Positions 46,794 to 61,039 of a DNA stretch of 64,000 nucleotides are shown here, piece after piece; positions within the stretch are counted from its first letter, which is position 1, and every line of letters starts with the position of its first letter. The stretch spans positions 7,192,001 through 7,256,000 of the forward strand of contig CAVNZM010000009.1 in NCBI GenBank assembly GCA_963693365.1. Direction: 5' to 3'. The stretch is from Amoebidium appalachense. Taxonomy: Eukaryota > Ichthyosporea. The position numbers were made by a program, and so were the translations under genes. The notes beneath the pieces were generated by a model, which worked only from the letters and a program-made list of their open reading frames with translations, was not told the DNA's origin and ran no database searches.

Positions 46794-46985
46794 TTATGGG
46801 GTGATCAGAGCAAGAATCGTGTTTTTGACGCCTTAGGGATGTGAGCCGAATGCCAAAATTTGCCTCGATTGGATTGGTTTGGACTTTCAGCCATTGAACC
46901 CTACCAATCAAATCGAGTAAATTTCAACCTGCGGCTTACATCCCTATGGCGTCAAAACATGATTCTTGCTCGGACCACTCCATAG
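46794..46985. mobile_element. Foldback/MITE-like hairpin element, ~190 bp
   Basis: The arms 46794-46880 and 46900-46985 are imperfect inverted repeats. GTGATCAGAGCAAGAATCGTG pairs with the complement of CATGATTCTTGCTCGGACCAC, and GACGCC-TAGGGATGT-AGCCG and ACTCGATT-GATTGGT continue the match to a loop of about 20 bases. It has no coding capacity. It sits 25 bases after the TMEM184-like stop codon, so it may lie in the 3' UTR. Confidence 0.85.
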
Positions 46986-48888
46986 TTTTTTTTTTTTTTT
47001 TTTTTCTTCTTTAAATATTACCATTGTTAAAATTACATTAATTATTTTTGATAATGATTATAAAGGGTTAAAAGAAAGACTTAAACCACTGAAACTAAGA
47101 TGTACCAATCCGGGCTTGAGATGTATGATAGCATGCGGCATTCCGTCTGTAGATGTATATACACACACTTGTATTATGAAATGGGTGGGGCCCCTTTTTT
47201 CTATGGGGAAGTGTGGGGAGTGGGCGGTTAGGGGAGGGGGAGGTGGGGGCGAGGGGAGGGGAGGGGAGGGGGGGGGGGGGGGGGGGGGGGGGAGGACGTT
47301 TTCGAGGGACTCTGTTGTAGGATTGGAAGATTGTGTACATATGATATACCGTAAGGCATCGAAATTCTGTGTACATACATATACCACGTTGCGTAGATTG
47401 TGTACATGCATATTAACCGTGAATCATATACGCCTGTTAAGCTGTTGGCAGTTTAAATATTCTAAACAGGCCTGTTTAAATCGCGTGACATGAAGCAGCC
47501 GAGACTGTAAATAAAAAAACCATTCAATCGGCGCCGGCCATGAACACGGGCTTTTTTTGAAATTTAAAACTGCAAGGGGAGCAGCACAGTGGGGGGGGGG
47601 GGGGGAATGTGTGGGTGTAGTGGAGGGGGGGGGGAGGCCTGGAGGGGGGGGGGGGGGGGGGGAGGGGAGTAGGACCCAATTATACAATGCGAGAACAGGC
47701 CAGTAGTCTCATTTTGAATCACGGATGCCAAGCGTTCGTTAAGGTAGACGTATTGGCAACCCCCATTAACTAAGTGTTATTCAACGGTTATGATACGATC
47801 ACAATAGTCAACGCTATTATTAGGCAAGAACGGAATAACATTAAACCTTCGTCTAATAAAAATCAGATTGCACGGCTTAGTAGTAGGCTAACACCCCCCC
47901 CCCCCCCCCCCCTCTCCCCCCACTCCCTGCTCCTGCCCTCCCCCCCCCCCCCCCTCGTCCGCCCCTCTCCTACGAGGATCCCCCTCCCCCCTCCCATAGA
48001 TAGGGATGGAGTTTGCCCCCTTGGATCTTTCACCGTCTGGGCATCCATTTACTTGCTGCCCACTCCTTATTACAGTTTGTCGGTGTGCACTTTAGTAACA
48101 CTTCGAATCAAAAATCCTACCCCCTCCTCCCCCTCTTCTCCCCCCCCCCCCCCTCCCACTCCCCCTCCCCCCTCCCTTCCCCCCCCCCCCTCTTCCCCCC
48201 CCCTTCCTCCCCCCCCCCCCCCCCACACACACACAAACACACACCCCCTCCCCTATCTCGACTTGCTGTTGCTCGAACGACCTCTTTCAACTGTACCAAC
48301 CTCAAATGTCGCAGTTCCTTGCCAAATCGGTCACTCAATAGCATAATTCAAGGGATATATTGGCACTACCACCATACCAGCACGTGTACACATGCACACA
48401 CGCTGCACATAAAAACACAAACATGCAGACACCCATGCTCACACGCAGGCTCACGCACACGCTCGTACGTACACATGCACACACTGCTTGTACACACACA
48501 CACTGTACCACGTGCAGATACGCATACACACACACGCACAGCCTCCACACAGACACCTGCGTGCACCGACAATGCAGAAACGCTCGCAAACTCAAATAAA
48601 AGCGTGCAAACATCCAAAGGGGTGTCACACTTGCACGTGTACGCACGGCAGATGGCCGGGTGCCATGGGCCCTTGGCGACACAATGACCCGGGCGCACGC
48701 ACGCACGCACACGCACGTATGATGCGCACGCACGCACACGTGCACACGCATTGCTCGCACTAACGCATGCATCATACGCAGACCACTCTACACACACGCA
48801 TGCACACTACAACGTGCACCGTCTCAGGCACGCACGAGTGGCACATTTCCCCCCTCATCTTCTCCGATTATTTACTCCCGGCCCCGTA

Positions 48889-48925
<37 letters not shown>

Positions 48926-49152
48926 GTCTCGCACCGCCAGACCTCCTTTTCCCTCTCCCCCCTCCCAAAGTCTCATTCGTTGATGGAATCTCTCTTACAC
49001 ACACACGTGCATCAGCCCATCACCAACAACACACGTACAACGTACATACGCGAGATAGGCAGGCACGTTGCACATATGCATGCAGGCAACAGCATGAACT
49101 TTCCACGGGACACAAGCCGTTTCGACAACACACGCACACCCACCCACCCACC

Positions 49153-49222
<70 letters not shown>

Positions 49223-49481
49223 CACACACAAACACACACGCACACACGCACACACACGCACTCACGCACACACACACTCACACGCACGCACGCACGCACG
49301 CACACAGTAAGCCGCTGTGGCCCACGTGTCGTGGTGCTCTGTGACGGTGGTGCCACCCCTGATGGAAGTTCGAGCTGGTGACTTCAGAGCAGGGTTCGAA
49401 GTTACGAAAAAAAATCGGAATTTCCGATATTTGAAAACACAGTTCCGAAAATCGTCCCGGCCGAATCGGAACGTGCGAGAG

Positions 49482-49544
<63 letters not shown>

Positions 49545-50499
49545 GCCCGGGGGGAAGCTTCTCATGACTTCGCAGGTCTCATCATACACGGGGCATACAC
49601 CACCCACACAAGCTGCCCACGTACGTACGTGTCTCCCTGTCCCTGTAGAATGTTCAATGGCAGACCCTGACTACAGCGCCAGCTAGCACATGTACATGTT
49701 GTCACACCAAACACATTTATGCACACACCCACGCACACACACACACGCACACACACACACACACAGACACCCACACACAAAATCACACACACACAGCCGT
49801 GACACCACATATGCATCATAGCCATGCATGGCCACATGAGCATACAATGCACATGCCTGCGCATGTATATACATCACTGTATATAGGCCGGCATCCACTT
49901 CAAAACTCCCCCCCCCCAGAAATCGAACCCCATTCCCCCCTCCTCCGCTGCCCACCGTTCCCTCCACCAGTGCTGCCCCTCCTTCTCCCCACCGCCGCTC
50001 CGGCCTCACCCCCTCCCCCCCCCCCCCCCTCTCAGGCGGATCCCCCCCCCCCCCCCCCCCCCCCTACTAGTACTCCCCCCCCCCCCCCCATTCCCCCCAG
50101 GAAGGCCTAAACATGGAATGGATCTAGATGCTCAGAGTCGACGGCCACCAGGTGCAGGTGCCATGTGTATCACGATCAGTGGCACGCGTCTTCAATGGCA
50201 GGCGATACACACACTAGTGCACCACTGTGTTCCGTTCAAAGACGCACATGCACATACATACACAGCCGTGACACCACACAATCATGTGACCTAGGCTAGT
50301 ACACGTGCACAGGCACATACTATCTCAGATCATGATAACTGTATTACAAACGTGCACATGCATCCACCCTGTACAATCACATGCTATGCACCCACCCACC
50401 CACATACACACACAAACACAAACACACACACACACACACACACACACAACACTGCACACACACACCATGTACACGGCGCACGCACACACACTCCGTGTC

Positions 50500-50534
<35 letters not shown>

Positions 50535-50722
50535 CAAGAAATTGTTGGTACAAACACACACACCCACACTGGCATGTACACACACATACGCAGACACACA
50601 CGCCCTGCATACATACACACCACACTGCACACACACACACATACATACACACACTGTACATACATACACGCACACCATAACCGTTGACGCAAAACACACA
50701 CACACATGCACACAATGTCATG

Positions 50723-50771
<49 letters not shown>

Positions 50772-50966
50772 ACATGTGCACACATGCACACAACATAGAC
50801 ACACACACACCGATTACCGCTGACACAAATACACACACCCACACCTGTACACATACACACAGACACACAAACCGTGCATACATACCCACCACACACACAC
50901 ACACACAATTGCAAAGAAAAATACTCACACACACACAAACACAGACACAACCACCCAACCTGATTT

Positions 50967-51001
<35 letters not shown>

Positions 51002-51741
51002 CTCTCCCGGCCCCCCCCCAAAACATTCGATTTCTGCCTGAGCTTCCCATGTTGCTGCCTCAACTCACTCCCCCCCCCCCCCCCCCCCCCATATCTTTAA
51101 ATACGGAGACAAAATGTACATATATATTGTGCATTAATGCACTTCATATTTCCCTTTTATTCCTTCAAAGATTCAACTGCCAACACCAGGAAGGCCTCTA
51201 ATAACCACAGGGGTTTTTGAGTATGCATTATAATTACATTTTGGTGCAATATAGGCACAAATAAGCATGCCCTAGTTTACTGATGCGCGATGATTACGAT
51301 TTTTGGTGGGCCTGCTCCGACGGAGCATTCCGATTTTCGAAGAGGCTTTCCGAAACGGGATTTCGACTTCCGTTAATGGGCTCCACCGTCCTTCGAACCC
51401 TGCTTCAGAGTCGCCGTCACGCACTTTGGAAAGTTTGGAATGTTGTGCTTGCCTTTTGTGGGCATAAATTAATTCATTCATCCAATCATCCGAATGTAGA
51501 GCCAGATAACGATCTGTCCAGGTCAGGGTTTTGTTCCCGGTTTCGAATCATAGGGAAGGCCAACTTACGCTACGCGTTCGAACGGGGTCTTTTTTTTCCC
51601 TTTTTTTGACTGCCAGCGGAAAGGGATTAGACGGGGGACATCGCATACATAGATTGGGGATGGGTTCAGTTTTTTTTGTGCTCCTGTGTACATGTACATT
51701 CCGCGTACTTGTGACTGGTGGGTGCACTACTGTGAGCCCCT

Positions 51742-51774
<33 letters not shown>

Positions 51775-52123
51775 TGGCCTTTCCGCCTTTCGGAAACCGT
51801 ATAAAAAGTACGAAAGTTCCAAAAACGGTCTTCAACATTTCGAACGCTGGCCAAAGCTTCAATCATCCGCCAATCGATTAAGCGCTTTAGCTATTAAATG
51901 CATTCCTCTGAAAGTGTAAACCCCATCGTGAACAATGTCGCACTTCGCAGACTCTGCAGCGCACGAAGCTCACAAAAGAAAACGATAAAAGGAAGGAACC
52001 TCTGAACCAAACCCTCACACTCTGCACGACACAACACACTTTGTAAATTTCCACACCACACAAGCACTATTTTGCGGGGAAAAATCTTCAGAAAGCTTCA
52101 CTTAGCCATCACCATTTTTCAGC
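46986..52123. other. Long intergenic region, simple repeats, no gene recognised
   Basis: It contains a T run (46986-47005), G runs (47271-47291, 47592-47604, 47646-47662), C runs (47887-47910, 48133-48222, 48892-48923, 50046-50064) and a 60-base C run at 49483-49542. There are also (CA)n tracts at 49159-49214 and scattered CA from 50430 to 50930. Related AT-moderate blocks near 49380-49470 and 51290-51410 share GCAGGGTTCGAAG and AAAATCGGAAT in opposite orientation. The last 200 bases are probably promoter and 5' UTR of the next gene. Confidence 0.6.
49483..49542 (+). repeat. Poly-C run, about 60 bases
   Basis: The longest uninterrupted homopolymer in the window, followed by GGGCCCGGGGGG. Confidence 0.95.
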
Positions 52124-53766
52124 ATGCGTTCGCTGAGCATTCTTTTTGCCCTGTTTGGGGTGGTGGCCTTTGCCACCATTGCCCATGCCGCCAGTAATTC
52201 GTGCATGGCATCATCTTGTGCTGCGTGTATGAAGAAGTCGAGCAGAGGTTGCGTGTGGCAGCCAGCTGCACCCACGGGCAAAAGATGCACCAAGGGATGC
52301 TTGATTCAGGTGCGTGCGAGTGTGTTAGGCTTGTCAGATCTCAGGTTCATGTTATGAGAATGCGGATCCAACATGTGCATGGTCAATTAGCAGTTGTGGG
52401 TTATAAAAATGGGGACCCCACCATATGCGTTGGTCAATTAACAGGTTTGGGCCTAAGTGGTAGGGGGTCCAGCCAAAGGTTTTGTGGTAGGCGCGTCTCT
52501 GTATTTCAATGTTCCCAGTTTTCTTTTGAACCAATCGCCACTCACTAAGCTTTCAATTTCACATTACACCCACACACACAGACACACCCACACACACAGA
52601 CACAGTCTCTCCATTCTCCTTTCTCGTCGCCCCGTCACCATTTTTTAACGCCTCCTTCCCACCCTCTCCCTCCCCCCTCTCGCTCTCCCCACCTCCCATC
52701 CCTCCCCTCCCCTCCCCCCTCCCCCCTCCCCCCTCCCTCTCCCTTTGGTCCAACCACACACAGGACACCTATTGTTTCCAGAAGAAGGAACAGTGCCCCT
52801 CTATCGCAAACTGCGAAAAATTCATCGGTTGCAGCGAATGCGCGGGGTACGGCTGCACGTGGCAGGGCGGAGAGAATGGCACCCAGGGAATGTGCACCCA
52901 CAACTGCGGCATAATGGTACGAAATTGACCCCCCCCCCCCAAAAAAAAACCTCCCCTGGCGAACGAACGGGGTGCTGTGGCGTGGATGGGTGTGTGTGCG
53001 GGGGGAGCGGGGGGGGGGGGGTAGGGGGGAGAAGAAGGGGGAAAGGGGATGATGGGAGGGAAGAGGTGTCAGCAGGAGGAAGTGGGGCAGTGAGATTCTG
53101 AAGGGGAGGGGAAGGGGAGGAAAGCAAAGGGGAAGTGAGGGATTAGGAGAGGACATCATTCTGAGAGAGTGTTATGCAATTGACGTGTGTGTGGAACATG
53201 AAATGTCTGCACGCATGTACGGGCCCTACACTGCTATATCCTCATACTATACACCTTCTCTCCCTCCCCTCCCCTTCCCCCCTCCCCCCTCTCCCCCACT
53301 CCCCCCCCATAGGACATTTCATGCTACCGTAAAGCCAACCAATGCCCAGCCGTCCCCGTCAAAGCCAACGCCACGACGTGCCGTACCCCCAAGACATGCA
53401 CACAGTGCATCAACATGGGCTGCACGTGGCAGTATGGGGGGAAGAACCCCGCCGAGGGCATGTGCTCGCTCGAGTGTGGGATCATGGTACGTGTGCATGC
53501 GCCCCCCCCCCCTCGACGTTTCATTGCTTACACCCCCCCCCCCCCCCCCCCCCCCACCTCCCGACTTCCCTTTTGCCACTACATCCTCCCACTTCGGTAA
53601 CCTCTTGTCCAGCAGCACCCCCCCCCCCCCCCCCCTCCCACCCCCCGGGAAAAAAAAAGAAAAAGAAAAAGAAGGAAACCACCATAACCATCACAACGAC
53701 CACCCCAACCATTGCTCTTCCACGGCTGTAAACCGTTTATCACCCCCCCCCCCCCCCCCTTTTTTT

Positions 53767-53810
<44 letters not shown>

Positions 53811-53813
53811 GGG

Positions 53814-53848
<35 letters not shown>

Positions 53849-53973
53849 CGCTACACCTGCAATGCATGATGCATGCAGAATGGGAAGGTGTGTCTTGTAT
53901 GTGTGTGGGTGTGGGTGTGGGTGTGGGTGTGGGTGTGGGTGTGTGTATGTGTGTGTGCGTGTGTATTTAGGGG

Positions 53974-54006
<33 letters not shown>

Positions 54007-54732
54007 GGTGAAGGGGAAGGAAGACACACCCATCATTACCACACCTCACCAACTAACCCCCCCCCCCCTCCCCGTCCCACACACCCAACCTACAGGACAT
54101 TGCCTGCCAAAAGAACGTCACCCAGTGCCCTGCCCCCCTCCCAGCCACGTGCAATAATGCAACCACGTGCAGCGAGTGCAGTGACATGGGCTGCACGTGG
54201 CAGTATGCGGGAGATGTAGAGAAGGGGTCGTGCACTTCTAACTGCGATATTATGGTACGTGCATTCTTTATACCCCAATCCCCCCCCCCCCCAAAAAAAT
54301 TTCCTCCCCCCTGCCCCCCGACATCCTCCTCTCCCTCACACATACTTCCTCTCCCTCCCACACACATTCACACATTCACTTTTTCAATTTCACACGCTCT
54401 CTATCCATTTCACACAGTTTCTACCCACTAAACATTCTCTCTCTTCTCTCTTTCTTCCCCCCGTTGCTTTCCCCGTGCAGACAATTTCTTGGCTCGTGTC
54501 TTCCTCAAACTTTTTTTCAGAACACCAATGTATCGAGTCACTGACCGTACCTACACACATACACACCCTTCCCCTCTTCCCCCTCCCTCTCCCCCCCTCC
54601 CTCCCCATCTCATCCTCCCCCCACCCCCACCTCTCCAACCCCTCCCTCCCCCTCCCATCTTCCCCTCCATCCCTGCCTCTCCACCCTCCCTCACCCCCCC
54701 CCCCCCCCACCTCTCCACACGCCCTCCTGTCG

Positions 54733-54766
<34 letters not shown>

Positions 54767-55291
54767 CTCTCCACACGCCCTCCTGTCCCCCCCCCCCCCT
54801 CCCCACACACACACACACAAACGTACACGTACAGGACATTGCCTGCCTGAAGAATCTTGCCTGCCCAGCCGAGGCCAGCCCCGCCGTGTGCCCCACGTAC
54901 AAGGACTGTGGCACGTGCATGGACTATGGCTGCACGTGGCAGTATGCTCCTAATGAGCCGAGCAGTGTCAAGGGAATGTGCACACACAAGTGCGGCGTTC
55001 AGGTATAGTAATGCAAGATACACACAGACATGCAGGACATACAGACACACCATAATTAGATATATATATATATATATATATCTGTCTCTGTCTCTCTCTA
55101 TCTCTCTTTCTGCCTCTGTCTCCCCCCCTCCCCCCGATTTCTTGTGGTGTGCTGTACCTGCCGTCTTTCACTTGATCCCTTCTTAGCATACCCACCCCCA
55201 CCTTTGCACCCCCCCCCCCCCCAAAAAAAAAAACAAAAACAAAAAAAAAACAAAATAAAGAAAAATAGAGACACTACAACCACTGGCACAG

Positions 55292-55326
<35 letters not shown>

Positions 55327-55798
55327 CTCCCGCTCTTATTGCTCTTTAACAATAAGCCCCCCTCCCCCCCCCCCCCCCCCCTTCCCCCACACACACACAC
55401 ACCACCCCACACCCCCTCCCCCCGGGGGCCCGCTTTCTTGATGCGTTTGTTTCTTTCAATCCCTGTTTTTGTGCAGCTGCCCCTTTTTTCATGATACATA
55501 TGTTTCACTCCTGGAGTCTGCCTTACCCCGTTTATCGATATCCCACATTTTATAATATATGATCCCCCCCCCCCCCCTCCCACCACCACCACCACCTCCC
55601 CCCTCCCCCCCCCCCCCCCCCCCCCCTTTTCATTGATGCCCCCTCCCCCCCCCCCCCCCCCCCCCCCTTTTTTTTTTTCTCCTTGTCTATCTCTGTTTTA
55701 CGTTCTAACTTTTTTTTTCTTTACCGTGACAGGACATTGCCTGCGTGCAGGAGAGCTCTATGAAGTGCCCCAACAGGGCCCCCCAGCCGTTCTTCTAA
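52124..55798 (+). CDS. Secreted Cys-rich protein with exon-encoded tandem modules, 6 exons
   Basis: Exons are 52124-52309, 52764-52916, 53313-53486, 54096-54254, 54835-55002 and 55733-55798. All introns are phase 0 with GT-AG ends; the product is 301 residues. A signal peptide is clear (LSILFALFGVVAFATIAHA). Exon 1 carries a short Cys-rich opener (SSCAACMKKSSRGCVWQ). Exons 2-5 each encode one module of 51-58 residues starting D-I/T-x-C and sharing C-x-x-C-x-x-x-GCTWQ, then GMC or SC-x-x-x-C and ending CGIM, CDIM or CGVQ. Exon 6 encodes the first 21 residues of a further module. The GCxW core is reminiscent of PSI-like disulfide folds. Family and function are not recognised; extracellular or lumenal location is inferred. 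The modular exons point to growth by exon duplication. Confidence 0.85.
52310..55732 (+). repeat. Introns of the Cys-rich gene: poly-pyrimidine and GT/G tracts
   Basis: C- or CT-rich expansions lie just upstream of every acceptor: 52640-52745, 53262-53308, 54058-54076, 54729-54812 and 55560-55680. Intron 3 also has (GT)n at 53772-53809 and G runs at 53817-53848 and 53976-54005, C-poor on the sense strand. Confidence 0.85.
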
Positions 55799-56307
55799 AC
55801 CCAAATTGGACTGACGCCATTGCCACCTCTTATCGGGAATAGTATTAGTAAGTAGAGTAAGTAGATGTTTTAATGCCGAACATTGTTTTGCTATTATACT
55901 ATTTGTTGTCTTGCACTAAAATGTTTCCTTGATTGCTGATATTTATATGGGGTTTAAGCTGTTCACTCGAGGCAAAGAGAGACCAGTCTCAGGTATGGAG
56001 GGGGGTTTGCTCGGAATATCCCCTCAGCGGTATATCATGATCAAGTACATAGGTGTCGGGTGATGATTATATATCAGGGTTTTCTTACTCTGCGATATTA
56101 TAAATATCGTATCGTATTGTTTATCATACTGTATTGCCAATAGTTTGCAATGGCTCAACTTCTAAGTAGACCCGTTTTGCCAACTGGGGCTGGTACCCAC
56201 CCAATAATAAACGGCGGTCTTGAATATCCAGATATATTAAATAGGCAAAAACAGGATCTTTGGTTTTTCGGGTGTAACGTTGCCGGTGTGTGTGATGTGT
56301 GTGTGTG

Positions 56308-56345
<38 letters not shown>

Positions 56346-56361
56346 CGTGTGTACGTGTGTG

Positions 56362-56404
<43 letters not shown>

Positions 56405-57306
56405 CGGTGGTTGCCGATTAGGGTGCATACCCTTGAGGCATTGGAGCACTCACGGTAGATTTGCATGGAATCTGAATTTATCTCGTTTAGTATATCTCTT
56501 GACAACCCCACCACACTTCATAAAGTGAAAACGTTAACACTACTAACATGCACCACACATACATACACACAGCGTGTGGTACACCACGTCGACGCACGCG
56601 GAATATTTGGCGAAAAGCCGCATATAACAGAAGATGTGCTCTCTCACAAGTTTGTGGCAGATGAAAGGATGTCATATTCGTGAGTCTTTAAATTTTCGAT
56701 ATCCATGTTTATTTTCTTTAACAGTCTTTAAATTTTAAATCTCGTTTGGGGTCGATTCTCAACTTCCGCCATGTTGACATTCTCGATCTGTCACACGTTC
56801 TTGTGACAAAGCTGCAACGACATGCATATTCCTACTATTTTTATAGTTTCATTGTGCATGGGTATATGCATTCTCTATGGCTGCAGCAACGGGGTAGATA
56901 TATGTGCTTGGACATACAGCACCCACACATATATTTGTAGTAGCAAGTAAGAGCTAAAGCTGATTTTGAGTGTTTCGCGTCTTCCAATGGCTTCGATCAC
57001 CCTTGCTGGCTGGTATGTAATATCAGAGCATATTTCAACCGGGTCTGTTAGCTACCTAATACCTGCTATGATTACATGACACACAAATAGACCGGGAAGA
57101 TATTCGCTATTCATAAACATACACATTCTTTTAACAGCGCGATTCAGCCAATACCCCAACATAGACAACCTCTCATTCCTGATTATTCTAATACGCCTAC
57201 CCAAATCCCTATACAGGCTCACTTAGCCATCCCAAAAACCAAACGACCACCTCCTACCGTAGTTATATAAGGCCCCACCTAAATCCGGCCACCATCCAAG
57301 GAAATT
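55799..57306. other. Convergent intergenic region, no gene
   Basis: It is AT-richer than the flanks, with an interrupted (GT)n at 56297-56402. No frame with recognisable content. It separates the 3' ends of the convergent Cys-rich and MetX-like genes. Confidence 0.6.
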
Positions 57307-57507
57307 TTAGACCCCGGCAGGTCCAGCCAGCAGTTTCTTCAGTGCCACATCGATGAAGTCCACATCCTCTGGGTTGGTCCCCGGCCCCCCTGCCCAGTGG
57401 CCCCAAATGGACGGAATTACAAGGAGCTCGGCATTGCTCATGCCGGAAACCTGCATGGTGGGTGTATGGGTGGGTGGGTGTGCGGGGAGGGAGGGAGGGG
57501 GGGGGGG

Positions 57508-57543
<36 letters not shown>

Positions 57544-57813
57544 GGGGCGGGCATAGGGCCAAATAGTCACAACATCTGGCCTGGGCCGGAAACCAGATAA
57601 AATCAAATTCAATAAGGCGATTGGATCTGCAATTCCATGGCCACTTTCAAAAAATCGAGCTATTTCGTTGGATCCGCAATTCCACTTTGAAATGTGTGTT
57701 GTGACTGTTCGGTCAGATAGGGGGGGGGGATAGTGGGTCCGGTTGGGTGGGGCGGGGGTGGGTGCGTGGTTGGGTGCGTGGGTGGGGGGTCACCGGGTGG
57801 TGGTGGTGGTGGT

Positions 57814-57852
<39 letters not shown>

Positions 57853-58017
57853 TAGGGGGGAGTGTGTGTGTGTGTGATTGATGGTTGGGTATGTTAGTGT
57901 TAGATGTGGGTGGGTGGGGGTTGGGACTAATATAGTAAGTGGGTGGATGCCGAAACGGTGCAAGAAAACGGCACACATTTCCGCTACAAGGATGGGAGGG
58001 TCCTGGGGAGAAGAGAA

Positions 58018-58057
<40 letters not shown>

Positions 58058-59084
58058 GGGGGGGGGGGGGGGGGGGGGCAGGTCCCACCTCGATTTCGCT
58101 ATCTTCGGGAGGGAAATACAAATCGGTCTGGCCGGGCATAACCACAGCCTTTGCCCTAATTGCAGCCAGGGCGAGAGAAAAATCCCCCCCCGTAGAGGGG
58201 GTTCTTGCTGATGTCTCCGTTCTGCCACGTCCACAGCATGGCTAGGAGGTTGTTGGCATCCCTGTGTGGTCGGAATTGCGTGTGTTTGTGGTTGGAGTCG
58301 AACAGCAGCACGGGGGGGGGGGGGGGGGTTATTTTATTCTTTTTTTTCATTTCTCTTCCCCCCCCCCCCCCCCCATTTTTTTTTTTTTTTTTTTTTTTTT
58401 TGGGGGGGGGGGGGGGAAGGTGGAAGGGTAGGAGGTTTGTGTGGGGAAGGGGGTTAACATAAAGGGATGAATAGAGAGAGAAAAGAGAAAGACAGAGCCA
58501 GTTTTTTGAATTAAAGAACACGTATCTGAATAGGTGTACCTTTTAGTTTGGAGAATGGCACTATTTGTGCAGGCATTGCAAGGGTCTCGGTGGGGAGTGG
58601 GGGTGTTGGTAATCGGGATGTGTGTGAGGGTTTAGGAGTGGGGGGCAGGGGGGCGGGGGAGGGGGGCAGGAGTGGGGGGGAGGGGGGGGGGGGGGGGAGT
58701 GAGTGAGTGAGAGAATTGGAGAGAAAAGGAGGTAGTCGTGGTGATGGTGGTGGATTGGCCCGGGGGCAGGGGGAGGGGGGGGGGGGGGGGGGGGGAGGGG
58801 GGGGGGGGGAGGGAGGGGGGATTTGCTATAGTAGAGCACTCACCTCGACAAGAAATGCTTCTCCCAAAATCCGACAAACCAATCTTCGAGTGAGTTGAAT
58901 CCAAGCTTAAGATGCAGCTTCTCCCTATAGAAGGTCTGACTGAACCCCCACCCGGCATACACCCGGGCAAATGCTCTGAGCCCCATAACCGGTTGGGTGC
59001 CCGGCCCGTCAACATGGTACCACCCCTCCTTGAATCTGCACGTGTGTGTGTGTGGGTGGGTGGGTGGGTGGGGGGAGAGGGAGG

Positions 59085-59148
<64 letters not shown>

Positions 59149-60986
59149 GCAAGATAGATTGTACGGATATGCATGTACTTGTGTGTGTGTGTGTCCGCAA
59201 GATAGATTGTACGGATATGCATGTACTTGTGTGTGTGTGTGTCCGCAAGATAGATTGTACGGATATGCATGTACTTGTGTGTGTGTGTGTCCGCAAGATA
59301 GATTGTAGGGATATGCATGTACTTGTGTGTGTGTGTGTCCGCAAGATAGATTGTACGGATATGCATGTACTTGTGTGTGTGTACGAGTACAGGTGCATCT
59401 GTGTGTGCGTATACATGTGTGTGAATCGTGTGCATGTGCGAGTAGGGTGGGTGGTACATATGTGTCGGTGACCCCGGGGGGCAAGTGGGGGGAGGGGAGG
59501 GGGAGGGTCGAAATGAGCCACACAGCATGAACTTCAAACCCACACGGAGCACATTATAAGGTTTTAAAGAATAGAACACCCAGTGGGAATGGTGCTTGGG
59601 GGATAGGGGTGGGGGTGGGGCAGGTGGAGGGGTAAATGAAGTCGAATACACAGAATTCGGCCTGCCTACGGAGGGGTAGCTCTGAGGGCATGTGTGTGTG
59701 TGTGCGTGATTGTGTGCATGTGTGCGTGCCTATGCATGTGTGTGTCTGATGCGCATGAGATAAGACTTCGTGGAAAGGGTCTGGTTTTCATTGGCCGCTC
59801 CATTCCAACCAATAGCATCCCTCCATTATAATTTCACATTTTTACATTTTTACCCACCTGGGATCCAGCCTCAACACGTGCTTCAGCCCCTCCAAAAACA
59901 CGAAATTATGAACCGAGGTTTTTGCCGACCCGCAGAATGGAGCGACGCGTTCCACCATGTCCGGATAGGAGGCAGCCCATTGGTAGGAGAGCTGAGCCCC
60001 CATAGACCACCCCACAGCTAGGAGGATTTTCGAAATTCCGAATTTGCGGGTAACCAATTCGTGCTGTGCGCGTACATTGTCATAGAGGGTCACGTTGGGA
60101 AACCTGCAGTTGTTTAATATTGGTTTGTTAAAATGTCAAAAAAACAAGAAAAAAAAAGGCAGGGGGGGGGGGGGGGGAGGGGGGGAGGGGGGAGGAGGAG
60201 GAGGGGGAGGGAGGAACAAAACAGAAGGACAAGGAACATTTTAGTTGGACGGCTAGAGCCCCAAGCGGACCGGGGGGATGGGGGAAAGTGGGGGGAGGGG
60301 GGGGGGGGGGGGGGGGCGGGGGAAATGAGGGAGGGGGGGGGGGGAGGGGGGGGGGGGGGGGGGGGGAAGAGAGAGAGAGAGAGAGGAGGCTCTATCGTAT
60401 TCCTGGTGAGGAGCCAGCCAGATATGCGAAGGTGAGAGTGTGTCATTGCTTGGATTTATCCCGTGATGTAGGTATCTGCTTGTTGCGCACCATGGTGGAA
60501 TGCCCATAAACTAACACCAGTACAGCACCAAGAAACAGAACCCAGCCACTACAAGGAAACAAGTGCGCGTGCTATTACCAGCACATATTTACGAAACGAC
60601 CTCCCCCCTCCCCCTCTCCCCTCAAATCCAGGGGAAAAATAAAATAAAACAAAATAAAATAAAATAAAATAAAAAAACGAAAGAAGGAAAAAAGGGGGAA
60701 GAATGAGGCAGAGAAGAAGAAGGGGAAACAAAAGAAAAAAGAAAAAGGCAAGAGAGAAAAAAATCATCAAAACCCTAGTCCGTTAAACCCCCTTAAACCT
60801 TAAGCCTATTGGGGAAAAAATCCCCACCCACCTTGGCCCGTCATATGGTGACGGGGTGTTGCTAGGGGATGAGGACAGACCGTTCCCAAACATATTGGGC
60901 ACGATGATGAAATACTTGGCTGGATCGAGTGCCTTGCCGGCACCAATCAACCACTCATTGTCCGTGTGGAATCCTGGGAGAGGGGA

Positions 60987-61039
<53 letters not shown>

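Noticed and set aside
59147-59385. Possible CRISPR-like array
   Set aside because: Repeat units are joined by (GT)n, not unique spacers, and lie in a eukaryotic intron; it is a minisatellite.
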